A DNA stretch of 64,000 nt from positions 877,773 to 941,772 of the forward strand of contig BDGG01000010.1 in assembly GCA_001949185.1 (NCBI GenBank). The letters are read 5' to 3'. This document shows positions 33,001 through 48,500 of this stretch, piece by piece. This DNA comes from Ramazzottius varieornatus (Eukaryota; Tardigrada; Eutardigrada; Parachela; Ramazzottiidae). Under the pieces are notes generated by a model, which was not told the origin of the DNA, searched no databases, and worked only from the letters and a program-made list of their open reading frames with translations. How positions within the stretch are numbered: the stretch's first letter is position 1; every line of letters starts with the position of its first letter. A program made the translations under genes and the position numbers.

Positions 33001-34247
33001 GATCGTCAATCCGTGATATTCGTCTTGCCAACACCAGGCCTGCCGGTGGGCTCGAACCATCGTTCTCCGTATCACTGCAAAATAAAAATAACCGTAAAAA
33101 TATTTTGGAAGACTTTATCGGTCTATAATTTTGTACTGTAACCACCGAACCCAAAGTTGAAGTAGCCTTCCGTGCATCTCTTTAAATTCCCGGCATTGCA
33201 TTTACTACAGTCTTTGTCGAAACTACTTCCGTCAGTATCATTTGGTTTTCGTACGACTGGCTAAAATTATTCTTTCGAGATTAATTTTTATGGAAGAATC
33301 ACTCACAGACATTCTTCTCAGAAAATCTTCAAAGAAAAATAATGTCCCATCTTTAGTTCGGGTTTGAGATTCGAACTTTTGCTTAAAATTGCGATCGCGA
33401 ATAATTTTACTGGATTTTGTTTGAACTTCAAAGGAAACTATTGTGGTGTCGTTGCAAGTACGTATGGAAAATAGGATGGTGGAGTCTTGAACGGAAATAT
33501 TCTGACGTACTGTAGCAAATGTATTCCTCCAGTTTGCTCTGCATTCCCCAGTACTTGAATTCCAGCCGGCAGATTTTGTAGGCACACATGACGGGTCCTT
33601 TCTTTGGATGGGCCTTGTAATCTTCAATCCAGTTGTTATCTAGGGGTCCTCTTCCGGTTCTTTCCGAGACGTACAGCCGCGGGTCCTCTGCTTCCAGGTA
33701 GTCATGCGAAGGGACGCTGTCCTTGACGATATCGATGACATCGACCGTTCTAGCCTTCAAATCCTTGTCATTTAACTGAAAGACATTGTCCTGTGTGCCC
33801 GCATCAGGATGGTAGACAGTCTCGATCTCCAGGGAGAACTTGCTGACATGGGGGGACGTGTAGCGTGTCTTGGTGTAAGGGTAGGCATTCCAAGCCTCTT
33901 CGTACACTTCCGGCGAGAGCTGCTTGGGCAAGATGCCGCGAAACCATCCTGGCAAGAAACGGCTAATGTGGTACACTTTCTTGGTGAACTGCCCTGCTCC
34001 ACCTGGACCTTCGGTGTAAGGCTCGTTAATCATAATCTCCACACCACAGTCGCGACCTTGACTTTCAACGCGGGACTTTTTCTGAAAATAACAAAAAAAA
34101 ACAAATTCAGAAAAATTCCTGTCATTTTCCTTCGATCCAAGATGGTTTCGATCACGTAGAGAAAAGTACCTGGATCATATAAAGTTGAGCAATACGGTAT
34201 TCCTCTACCGTCATGGGCATGGGAATGCGGTATTCGCGGAGAGGCAT
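27055..34247 (-). CDS. PITPNM: PITPNM / rdgB: membrane-associated phosphatidylinositol transfer protein
   Basis: This protein exchanges PI and phosphatidic acid between ER and plasma membrane at contact sites during phospholipase C signalling. Exon 1 (ATG at 34247) reads [20 protein letters not shown], the PITP start. The PITP domain continues in 34042-33500 ([49 protein letters not shown]). An FFAT motif that binds ER VAP is seen as [10 protein letters not shown] (about 32470-32500). A DDHD region follows, with a lipase-like [20 protein letters not shown] (about 31000-31070), [17 protein letters not shown] (about 30300), [15 protein letters not shown] (about 29640) and [14 protein letters not shown] (about 29310). 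The LNS2 domain has [12 protein letters not shown] then [16 protein letters not shown] (about 28380-28480). The tail is basic and Ser/Pro-rich. Domain order and length are as in the animal family. It has about 15 exons; two introns hold MITEs. Confidence 0.9.
28945..29065. mobile_element. Palindromic MITE copy (PITPNM intron)
   Basis: It starts GCACGTGGGTAAATGATTTA, then TTTCCCAAGCGGCGCACC. The right arm has CGTGCGCGACTCGAGAAAGC then GATCTGGCTCG. Confidence 0.75.
29855..29940. mobile_element. Palindromic MITE copy (PITPNM intron)
   Basis: GATCACTATCTAAAAGTGAC then GCACTCTTCC on the left. AGTGTGCGCCACTGGGGAAA then ACGGTCGTG on the right. Confidence 0.75.
32336..32440. mobile_element. Short element with the same outer TIR but no GCGCCA core (PITPNM intron)
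   Basis: The left end GAGCTGGGCAAACAAAACGT and right end ACGTCTTGTTTGCCTAGCTT are inverted copies about 95 bp apart. The outer ends match those of the MITE at 51055-51178, but the inner palindrome is missing. It may be a sister family or a deleted copy. Confidence 0.6.
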
Positions 34248-35745
34248 TCTTTTCTTGGCTGGTTACTGATGGAGAAAATTTCCGAAATTAACGAGAGCTT
34301 TCTGTCACGAGTATTTCCGGAAAAGAACAGCCATGTTTTCCCAGGCGATGTAGACGTCCAGACTCAGCAATATTTCCGTGAGAAGTGAGGCAGACAAAGC
34401 AGTTTTCATCATGGTATCTGCAGTGGAGCAAAGGCAGCACGTGAAGGAAGAATACAGGAGAATATCATGGTTTGATTAGCTGCAAAGAAGCAATTTCAAG
34501 CCCTGCAGATCTCATGCTATTTCTTGTGGCAAGCGAGAGGAAGAAGATAAGAGTTACCAGTAATGAACACACAGGCTTGTGATGGAATGCAGATTGAAGA
34601 GAACGGCAGCTACAGCTCAGCTAGTCGTGACGTCAATATGCAGCAATCGATACTCGGGCGCGCGTTCTCCTTCTTCACCGACAGCAGCCGCCTTGTCCTG
34701 TGGTGGTACCCACCCGCGGAGGAAGGAGAAATGCAAGGAAGGAAGACTTACAGTGCGGAGACGTCATCGATATCTGCAAATAAACATGTCATGACGTCCA
34801 TCAGTAAAATGGTTACACGCCGTTGCGCCAAAGCTGTTAATTATCTGGCCCCTTCCAGCCATCAAGCGACTTTCCCCGTAGTGACGACCCGGGAAGAAAC
34901 GTGCCGAATGTTTACATGATCCCGCTGCTTCTGACATATCCGCGGATGGAAGAAATAATAGCATGCAAAACGAAAAAAACTTGACAATTTGACAAATGAC
35001 AACATTCCCTTACGTCACAAGCCTTACTCCGGCAGAACCCTATCTGTCACTTTGTGTGTATGTGATATTTGCATGCTCAAAACAGATGTGACATGATATG
35101 CTGATGTCAACACTCATTACTTGGTTCTTGATCTCGTGATCATCTGCAAAACTTCCTCGCGAAGCAAGAGGACTTCGTTCTCCTCCCAGAACGAAGGTGG
35201 CTCCCATAATTGTTGTAAGTTATTGAGAAAGATCCAACACAGTGCTGTCTCTGGTGAGAGACAATGTGGCAGCGAAAAGAGGGGAACAACGGAAGTCAAG
35301 AGGGAAGTCTGAAAATAGCTGGTCTCCCCTATAGATCGATACGATATGGGTTCTTGGGTCGATAGCATAGCAACACCTTCTGTCTTGGAGTAAACTAGTT
35401 GTGGTTCGTTAGTAATGGTTGAAAGCCAACATCAGCCTGACAAGATTGACACGCGTGCAAGTCGGGAATCGATAATCGTAAAACCCATGACGAGAAGCCA
35501 AGTCGATTGCCGGAATACCCGCAACTCTTTACTCCACCAATCTTATCGTCCACTATTTACGACGACGACAGGCCAAGACATGCAGCATATGACGCTTAAG
35601 TATTTCCCTCGACAAAGGAGAAAGCGATAAATGCGCTGTATCAACAACCAAATAGGCTCATTTAGGGCTAAACACTTTGCATAACAGAGGGAGAAGGAAA
35701 CATTCAATACAACCATTACTTGAACATATCGAGCGACCATCTATT
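34248..35745. other. Intergenic region between PITPNM and TAF6
   Basis: This holds the PITPNM 5' region and the TAF6 3' UTR. Open frames of 63-118 codons (for example 34563-34919) have no motif and no conserved-looking splice sites. I see no repeat or RNA gene. Confidence 0.4.
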
Positions 35746-37891
35746 CTAAGAAGACGAAAACCCATCCTCTTGTCTTGGCCCTTCGTAGTTCACTTGATAG
35801 TTTTGTTGGCTTTGCGGACCCATTTCAGTGTAGTACCCTATCGAGTTCCCACTGACAGGTGGCGCTTGAAACGATGGTCTTTCCGTCATCGACAGCTGCG
35901 AGCTCGAGGAACTGCTCGAACCCGGTGTGGTAGGTCGTGGGTAGGAAGGTGAAGGTCGAGCGAAGAAAGGATTATTGGGAGAAGGAGCTCCTGGTTGTTG
36001 TTGAAGTGGGGGATAAGGCGAAATGGCGCCGGTTAGGGAGGAACTCGGTGAAGGCGCGGCAGGAACTCGTGGGGAACCTATGTGGTGGCCGCCGACCGAG
36101 TGAGGACTTTGCATCTGGTTAGCGGGTTTTGGTGGACTACGGGCTCTAGACGGGTCTTTCAGTCGCTCTTTCATGACTTGATCGAAGATGGGTTGAGCTA
36201 AGATGGGACCAAACTCGGCCCGGAAGTCGTCCAGCTTGTCCATGTGCGGCTTGACTTTGTAGCAGTACTCTGCTAACTTTGTCTAAAAGTACCCAGAAAG
36301 TATCCGGTAAAGTATGAAATTTGAGGAAAAAAGACTGGTTCAAACAATAACCAAAACTCGTTATTACATACCACTAGTTTTTCTCTGATTTGTTCCGCCG
36401 ATCTCTTGTCGGCTGCATTAGTGTTAGCCTGGTTCAAGTAGGCTCGCAAAGCCTCTGCTTCGTGCTTAATCCGTGGTACAACCATGAGAGCGATTGCCTG
36501 AAAATATCACAGCGTGCAACCGATTCTTGGATCTTGGGGCAGTTTCATTGAGAGCTTGGTACATCGCTAACTCCTGTAACAAAGATTTGTACAAAAGCAG
36601 CATACCTCGTTTCCCAGCTCGATCAAAGCACTGTAGGCTCCGAATCGAGTGGATAGTGCAGTACTCTCGTCATCCAAGCAGTCCTTGAACACCTGTATGA
36701 GCCGCTGAGACAACCGACTCGTTGGCGTGTCGTAGGTTCTACAAAAATCCAACTTTGAGCAAAGAACCGCAACAAGACATTCGCTGAATCTTAAATAATA
36801 TACAATTAAGTACGCACCTGGAGATGCTGGCGAGAATTCTAGAGGCAAAGCCTCGTAGCGCCCAGTGATTGTCGGCTTCTGGTCGAACACAGAGTGTACG
36901 ACTGACTATACAGGACGTGATAGCCGGAATGATGAGATGCAGGTAGGGTTGCAGGTACAACATCTGGTTATCTAGCAAAGCCTTGACCATCCGCATCACG
37001 TAGATGAGTAGAGCGAGGTTTTGCTGTACGACATTAACCTTGACGCCTTCCGAAATGAAGACTGCTAGTCGAGGTATCAGAGCATGAAGACCTGGGTCGT
37101 GCTCCAGACTGCTCAAGGCTTCACGACGCTTCTCTTCAATGTTCCCGATGACGGCTTCCGTCACATCTTTATAATACTGCTGCTGCTCGGAAGACAGCTC
37201 GCTTGTGGACAAATCTTTGATGCCCATGAACTGGGATTTCCGTATGGCTCTTTCGGTTGCCACCTGCAGGAACCAATCCAGACACAATACATTCACGGTA
37301 AAGACCCGCGTGACGTCACGAATAATATTCGCCGTATGCGCGAATAACACACGCATCAGACAACGGTCCACTTGACCTCACACGCAAACACGAAACAAAA
37401 TTTACCGTTCTCGCTTGAAGGGGGTTTGTAGCTTTCGCCTTCTGTTCATCTTTGTTTTGCGCAGGCGGATTTTCCGGAACACTAGGCATCTTCCCTTCGA
37501 TAGCCAGCCAATGCTGTCGAAGCGTGACTTCTGGAGGAGCGGGGCCAGCAGGCTTCTTCGTAGTGCTGAGAAGATCACGATCCTTATCGTCATGGACGAA
37601 GAGGGTCTTTCCACCGACGCCACTAACTCCGCGGATGGGAATGTAGTCTACAACACCGCTGTCCACGGTAGGTTCTAGGTTTAAAAACTGCATGGCGTTG
37701 TCGACATCCGTCTTCAGGATCTTCATGCGACGACACATGTTAGCGTTCTTGTTTGCGCGGTCTACGATCGCGGACACCTTCTGACTGACGCAGGCTGCAA
37801 CAAAATCCGCTGTCTCCTCCGACAAGTTGTGGATACCCATCGTTTCTGCCCATATCTTCACCTGGTCGGTCGCCAGCGCTCTTCCCGCCAT
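35746..37891 (-). CDS. TAF6: Transcription initiation factor TFIID subunit 6
   Basis: TAF6 pairs with TAF9 through a histone fold in TFIID. Five exons in phase: 37891-37406, 37263-36818, 36738-36606, 36497-36375 and 36282-35746. The ATG at 37891 starts [20 protein letters not shown], followed by the histone fold ([38 protein letters not shown]). Then comes [20 protein letters not shown], the conserved linker of the family. The HEAT-repeat domain is clear: [56 protein letters not shown] and [16 protein letters not shown]. The C-terminal tail ([16 protein letters not shown] onward) is rich in S, P, Q and G with poly-Ser, as in animals. The frame is open upstream of this ATG to 38299, but the start matches the family. 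It is divergent from Groucho. Confidence 0.92.
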
Positions 37892-38950
37892 GTTTACCTG
37901 CAACAAGTTGAGGAGATTACAAAAAGGTTTGAAAAAATAACTGGAAGATGCGCAAGTGCAACTGGAAACAGTCTGGAAACTGATCTTCCAGTTTCTGGTG
38001 AACAAAACAATCAAGCATCGTGGAACAAATTTGACGGAACGCATGACGTCCTTCTGATACAATGGCTGAAAACTGCGGTACGGCTTCTGCGCTTCGGTAA
38101 TTGGTGTTCGGTAGTACGCATCTGGTAGTTGAATGGTTCTTTTCCATTTGCGGGATGCGCTACCGCAGCTGCAAGTTATTAAAGAATAATAATTTTCTGC
38201 TTGAATCATCTTTACAGAAGAGCGACTCCTCAAAGGGATGTTTGTTGGGCCATGTTTCTTTGACACTTTTTCCTGCATTACAAAGTTGTCAATTTGCAAA
38301 GGAACACCGCATCATCAACGTCGCACGTGCAGGGTATCTGTGGGCTAAATTTGTCAGTCAGTTGACATTTTTTCATAAGAAATCCCCCGATTATTGACAC
38401 AAGGCATCAGTTGATCCACTCTGATGTGCGGCAGGTACTGAAACATCATTGGAGATAATATTTGCTATTGTGAACTGACAAGTATATTTTCATTTCCGTC
38501 AGATAACGGACAAAAGAAACATCGTGTCGCCATTCATCCATTCCTTATCGCCTCTCTTCAATCCCGTTATACGCTCGTCTGCATTACCTCCTAACATCTT
38601 CCACCCTCTGTCTTGCAAGACATACACGTGCAGGTATCCTATCATTCGTGTATCCATATTCGCTGCAGTCAACTTTGAGTGAGTCTACATTCTGAGTTTG
38701 CCATCTTCTTTCATGGTTTCATCTGATGCTAGCTAGCTCTTGCAGGTCCTTCTCACTGATAAGCATGATCTGATCAGTGAAGTTCCGAAGACGGCCCCGG
38801 AATCTTGGTATGTGGAGGAATACTACTTAAGCCCATATTTGCATACTCGTATACGGTATATGTGTTGCGTCCATGTTTGCGAACGTTATGAGTATAACGG
38901 TCACGTTATCGGTTACAGAATATGAGGCGCTAAAGGAGGGTTTATGATTG
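37892..38950. promoter_or_regulatory. Divergent region between TAF6 and Groucho/TLE
   Basis: No gene is seen in this spacer of about 1 kb. It probably contains the TAF6 promoter and the Groucho promoter with one or more 5' exons. The short palindrome TGATCTGATCA occurs near 38770. The role is inferred from gene orientation. Confidence 0.35.
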
Positions 38951-38957
38951 ACGGAAG

Positions 38958-43554
<4,597 letters not shown>

Positions 43555-44289
43555 CACAATGTGTTTAGTTTAGTTTTGTTGAAGTACATGTACGGAATAG
43601 TTGATTCATTTAATCTCGCGAGAATCTTGTTCATCGCACCAAAGAAGAAATCTGAGTTTTTGAATCTTTGAGCTTTTCTCTTCCCCCTTCACACTGTTGT
43701 AGTAGCACATTTTGTGTACCTCCTCCCTTTCTTGGTTTCATGTTTTATTCACCCTCTTGTTGTTTCGTCACTTTCGTGTTATTTTGGCCTTCCCATTGGC
43801 ATATATGTGTATGAAGTTTGGCTGGCGGAATCTCTTGAGTGGTAGTCTGTCACGGAACTACTGTACACTGAAAAGGCGTTTCACATGAGTGGATTCCAAC
43901 TCGTGCCGTATTGTCTACAGGATATCAATGAATTTCCGTTGCGATTGTTTACAGTTCGTCACTTTGGATTTCAAAACAAGCACAGTCCAAGCCAGTTAGT
44001 GTTGTTGTTATCCGAATACGCTTGGTCTGGAAAACTTTTGGCAACGTCACAGTAAAACTAGAGCAGAACGGTGTTCGGACTGCGAACTTGAAAGTGCGCC
44101 CTCTGTCTGGGTTCGGTCTCGCACACAATATTCTTTGATTAGAAGCGGAGAATTCAGCCATAAACAGTAACTGTCGTTATTATCGTGGGACCGAACTCAG
44201 AGTTGACAAAAAAATCCAGGTTACTCTCGACTTCTATACGGTGTTTTCCTGCCGTAGGTTTTAAAGTTTCCAAGATTGTATTAATAAAA
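43555..44289. other. Groucho 3' UTR and spacer
   Basis: AT-rich sequence follows the Groucho stop. No gene or repeat is recognised; one minus-strand 70-codon frame has no motif. Confidence 0.4.
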
Positions 44290-45393
44290 GACCTGGTTGT
44301 TCTGTTGTCCGGAGATGGCTGAGAAAACAGCGGACGAAATCGAAGAGACCTTGGAGGATGAGTCGTCTTTCGATTCGGATGAGAAGGACGACAGCGGTGA
44401 CAGTGATTTTTTGGAGAACTCGGATGGCTCATTATCAAACGTGGACACGGAGGACGACGAAGATGAGGAGGAATATGCTGGTCCGGTCTATTAAAGGCAA
44501 GTCAAGGCAAAGCACAAATGATGGAGAATTGGAGACCTTCAGTTTGATAATATTAATGCATATTGATCTTGAATACAGTTTCTCGTGTTCTTGTTTGCAC
44601 CATAACTTTCTCAATCTGGATGTCCGTCTCTAGACCGAGACCCAAGAAGGATAACGGACCGCACCTACGGATGGCAATCGTTGTCCAGAATGGAATGGAA
44701 TGACTGTAAGTTGAGCTGCGAAACTGCACCAGATCGGGTCTGCGGATTTCCTGAAACAGGAGCTGATCAAAGCCGGGCTTCCGGTCGCCACAATGACCCA
44801 AACCTGATCAAACCAAGATTGAATTTGCCATCAAGGATGTCATGGAACGCAGTATGGCCGTCGCGGCAGCTTATAGGTTGCTCAAGGTGGGCTTGACTCC
44901 TGTCCGAAATGCTCTGGAGGACAGAAAGCTGTGAGTGCACTTTGCTTGTTTGAATCTTTCCTCAATCATACTCGATAGCACAGCTTCTGTATTCTTCCAG
45001 GGTGCGGGAGAAGTCTCCCGGTATCGGTCGAGCGATACCAGACATTGTGTAGAAAGGAGCCAGTTTGGATGCAACAAGTAAAAAGTACAAGATTAATGGG
45101 CGGACTCTCAAAAACCGGCTGCTGGAGCAACGAAAGCTCAGTTCCAAGGAAAAGAAGAGCCCAGAACCAGACGACACAATGAAGAAGAGGTACTCGGAGT
45201 CACGCATTGTGAACAAGTAGCTGACCGAGAGGAGCAGCAGCTGATGGAACCGGAAGGCCTCGCAGAACTTGAAAAGATTGTGGATGTGCGAATGAAGCGG
45301 CAGTGTTTGGTCAAATGGCAAGGAGAAACGGAAGACCAAGCAAGCTGGGTGGACCAATATGTCTTTCTGGGACCGACCAGTTTGAAACACTAA
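44290..45393 (+). pseudogene. Decayed transposon-like gene with HTH fragment and chromodomain
   Basis: Open pieces are broken by stop codons. Piece 1 at 44315-44494 is very acidic (EETLEDESSFDSDEKDDSGD). Around 44830-44930 the frame reads VMERSMAVAAAYRLLKVGLT. At 45040-45130, SLDATSKKYKINGRTLKNRL looks like the HTH_psq of pogo-like transposases. The last piece, ending at 45393, is a chromodomain: LEKIVDVRMKRQCLVKWQGE then TEDQASWVDQYVF (pattern VEKI.D.R....YLVKW.G.....TWE). Chromodomains at the C-terminus are typical of retroelement integrases, but the rest is not integrase-like. I see several in-frame stops, so a dead copy is most likely. Confidence 0.45.
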
Positions 45394-45573
45394 ACACCGT
45401 GGTCATTTCGTAGTGTAAACAGTAAAATTCACATCATATCGGAATGGAGTATTAGGTGCGCCCCTGTATATATCAATAGGATATCGCTATTAGAAGAAAA
45501 AAGTGGGATGAAACTTGAAATCAATAACTGAGGATGAAACAAGAATGCTAACAATCCAGAATCAAATCAGAAT

Positions 45574-48500
45574 CTATGAAACGCCCGAACTATTATCGCC
45601 ATCACCACCCTCCGTGGTACCAGCTAGCGCGTAATGCTGTCTCCTGATAGATGCCAGCTTCTCTCTTTCTTTTGTCAGTGAGTTTTCCAACTCTAAAACT
45701 CTAACCTGAGCGTCCATCTCGATCCTCTTTATCTTGTGCAGGGAAAGACTCGAAAAATCCAAATCCGCTGTAAATAAATACAACCCCGATCAACCCGCTG
45801 ATCTTACAAAGTCTACTGAGCATTCTAGGACGTACCTTTCTCTTCCACCAACTGCGCACACGATTTCGAGGTCGCCACCACAGCACCAGCTGCCTGTGTC
45901 ACAGATTTGCTTGCTTTGGAAAGCTCCGCCAGTGTTGCACTGTTCCTTTCAGCTTTGACTTTGGAGGAAACGACGAGCTGAACGGTTCCTGCCGATACTT
46001 CTTGAGAAGCCACAACGAGCTCCTCAAACTTGCCTTTTCCGCTGACCACCTTATCCGCTGCTTGCCTGTACAACCCCAAGAACATTCAGATTCGAAGCCA
46101 TGAAAGGACTAGTGAGAAGAAAGATCTGTCTTACAAAAGAACATTGGCTCCCAAGCCGACAGTCTTCGCTGCTGAAATGAGCCCTTCGGTCCATCGGTGG
46201 TTCCTCTTGTAGAACTCTTTCGGAGACGAGAAACCCTTTCCAGCCGCCATGATTTCTTGCTGCAAGGCTCTGGACTTCCTCACGAGAATTCTTATTGCCT
46301 AAATCAAGAAAGCTGATAACCAGCTTCACCGTTGACTAAAGAGGTGGGAGTTGGGCAAACAAAAAGCACGAGATCGTTTCCCAAGCGACGCACGTCGCCA
46401 GCCAAAGTTATCAACAAAGTGCGCCACTTGGGAAAAACGATCTGGTCGAGTTTGGTGGCCGAGCTCAATGAAGAAACTGATAGCTTACTGTCATGAGAGT
46501 CGTGCAAGAATCCAGGATCTTGGCATTGACTTCCAGCTTGACACCGGTGTCTCTTGTCCGTGAGTTAACTAGCATCTCTTCGATCTTCAACGCGGCTTCT
46601 TCAATCGCCTTGTCCATGTCATGGAGCTCCTTCTCGACCATATCAGCCACTTCGTCAGACCGTACGTCCTCCACCTTGGGTATCAGAACTGTGGAGAGCT
46701 GTTGGAGGACTTCCAACTTCTCCTCCAGTCCACCTAGCAAGGCAGCCACGCCCTGTGGATCCTCTCGGAAACCCTGCAGGTACTCGACTGATTCTTCGCC
46801 GATCTGCTTAGCGAGCAGGGAAAACTCTGCAACGCGCAGCATTACTGTTATGGTCAACATCGCTAATATTCGAACTCAAAATATGCTTCAGATAGCAAAA
46901 GAGAAGGTAATAGTGCCTACCGTCTGTCAAGTCGATGGGAGCCATATGAGAGGTTTCCATGCACTGGATAAGGCAATGTGAAATGTGATGGAAAGTCAGA
47001 AGGATTTCTTTGGACAGCTCGTTCATACCTATCAACACATTCGGGTTAGATTAATATTCACATCGAAGTTGCACAATCGAATCACTCCGAAATACGGACG
47101 AGGTAACGATAGCTAACTTACGATCTTCCTGCCCGACAGGAATGGACCGTAGGTGCCTGAGGTGATCGAGCGCAGGTTCAACACAGACCAGAAGAAACTC
47201 TGAAAGATAAGACACACATACAGTGGTCAATAGTTTGGATATTCGATCATTACAGAATTCAATCGTGGATGTTACCCTACCTGGCGTGGAGGTGAGCATT
47301 GTGAAGGAAGGGTGTTCCCATGTGGCGACGGTCTGCTTGATCTCTTCGGCAGCAGTACCACAAGTAATATCTGCAAAGAGAATGTTAAGCTTGGAAAGAG
47401 CCTGACCTAGGATAACAGCAGGATCCCGGAAGTACTTACTGAACAGGCTTTGACGAAGACCGCGAGTTTCCAGTTCGTGTTGGAAGTTGATGCTTTCAAA
47501 GTCCCCTTCCAGGGCAGCGAGTTGTTCCCTGAGATCATTCTGCCGCTTCATCGCCGCTTCGTAGTCTGTCCTGAAAGCCTGCCTGGACTCCGTCACGGAC
47601 TGTAACTCGTTCTCCAGACTCTGTAAAGAAAGAGGAAACGTCAGGCATTCGAATGGTATTATCCAGTACTAAAAACCTTCACTACACGCAGCAAATGCTA
47701 CTCAGAAGTTGTCCTCCACCGTAGTTAGAATCAAGTTGGTCAGTTGGATGACAGAAGGTCGAAGTGTTAGTCATGAACCCACAGTGGCATACCGCAACGC
47801 GATCCGTCAGAGACTGGATGAGGACCCGCTTCGCCTGGTTGTCAGTCTGCGTGTTGACTTTGAAGTCTTCGAACGCCAGTTCAATCTCTTCCCTTCCTGA
47901 CTCGTGCGCCAAAGATTTCTCTAACGATGTTTTGAGTTGGACAGCAAGGTTTTCCGCGCGTCGTGACATCGAGTCGCGTTCAGCCTCAATCTCAGTCTTC
48001 TCTTTCGACCTGATAGCCAGTTCCTCCTCAACTTCCTGCGAACAATGCAACCTTCCCCGTTTGCCTTCTTAGAGTATAAAGCTTCACGATAAAGGACCCA
48101 GTATACCTGTAAGCGTTTCGCCAACAAGAGGACCTCCTTAGTTTTATCTTGCAGTTCCTGCTGGGCGGTACACTTTGCGCTGTCCATACTTTGGCGTTGC
48201 TGGTCTGTCTGCAGATTAAAGTTCGCTCTTTCGGTATCGAGTTGCTGTTGCAAAGCTTGCGCGCTCTGCTGCGACTTTGCGTGTTCAAGTTCGATACAGG
48301 ATTTTGCCAGCCTTGTCTCTTCGAGCTCCCGTTCCAACTCCTACAGACGAAACAAATTTGGCAGTTGGGAGTACCTGTCGAGGTGGAACTGAGAGTAACG
48401 TACACTAAAGCGGTGCTCCAGCCAAAGAAGCTCCTCACTTTTACTTTGTAATTCCTCTGCAGAAAGAGTCTTCGAGGTTTCCATCTCGTTCTGTAACTGC

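Noticed and set aside
46493-46981. 162-codon plus-strand frame opposite the HIP1R actin-binding exon
   Set aside because: Antisense shadow of a well-supported coding exon; Ser-rich composition is the complement of the Glu/Leu-rich coding strand.
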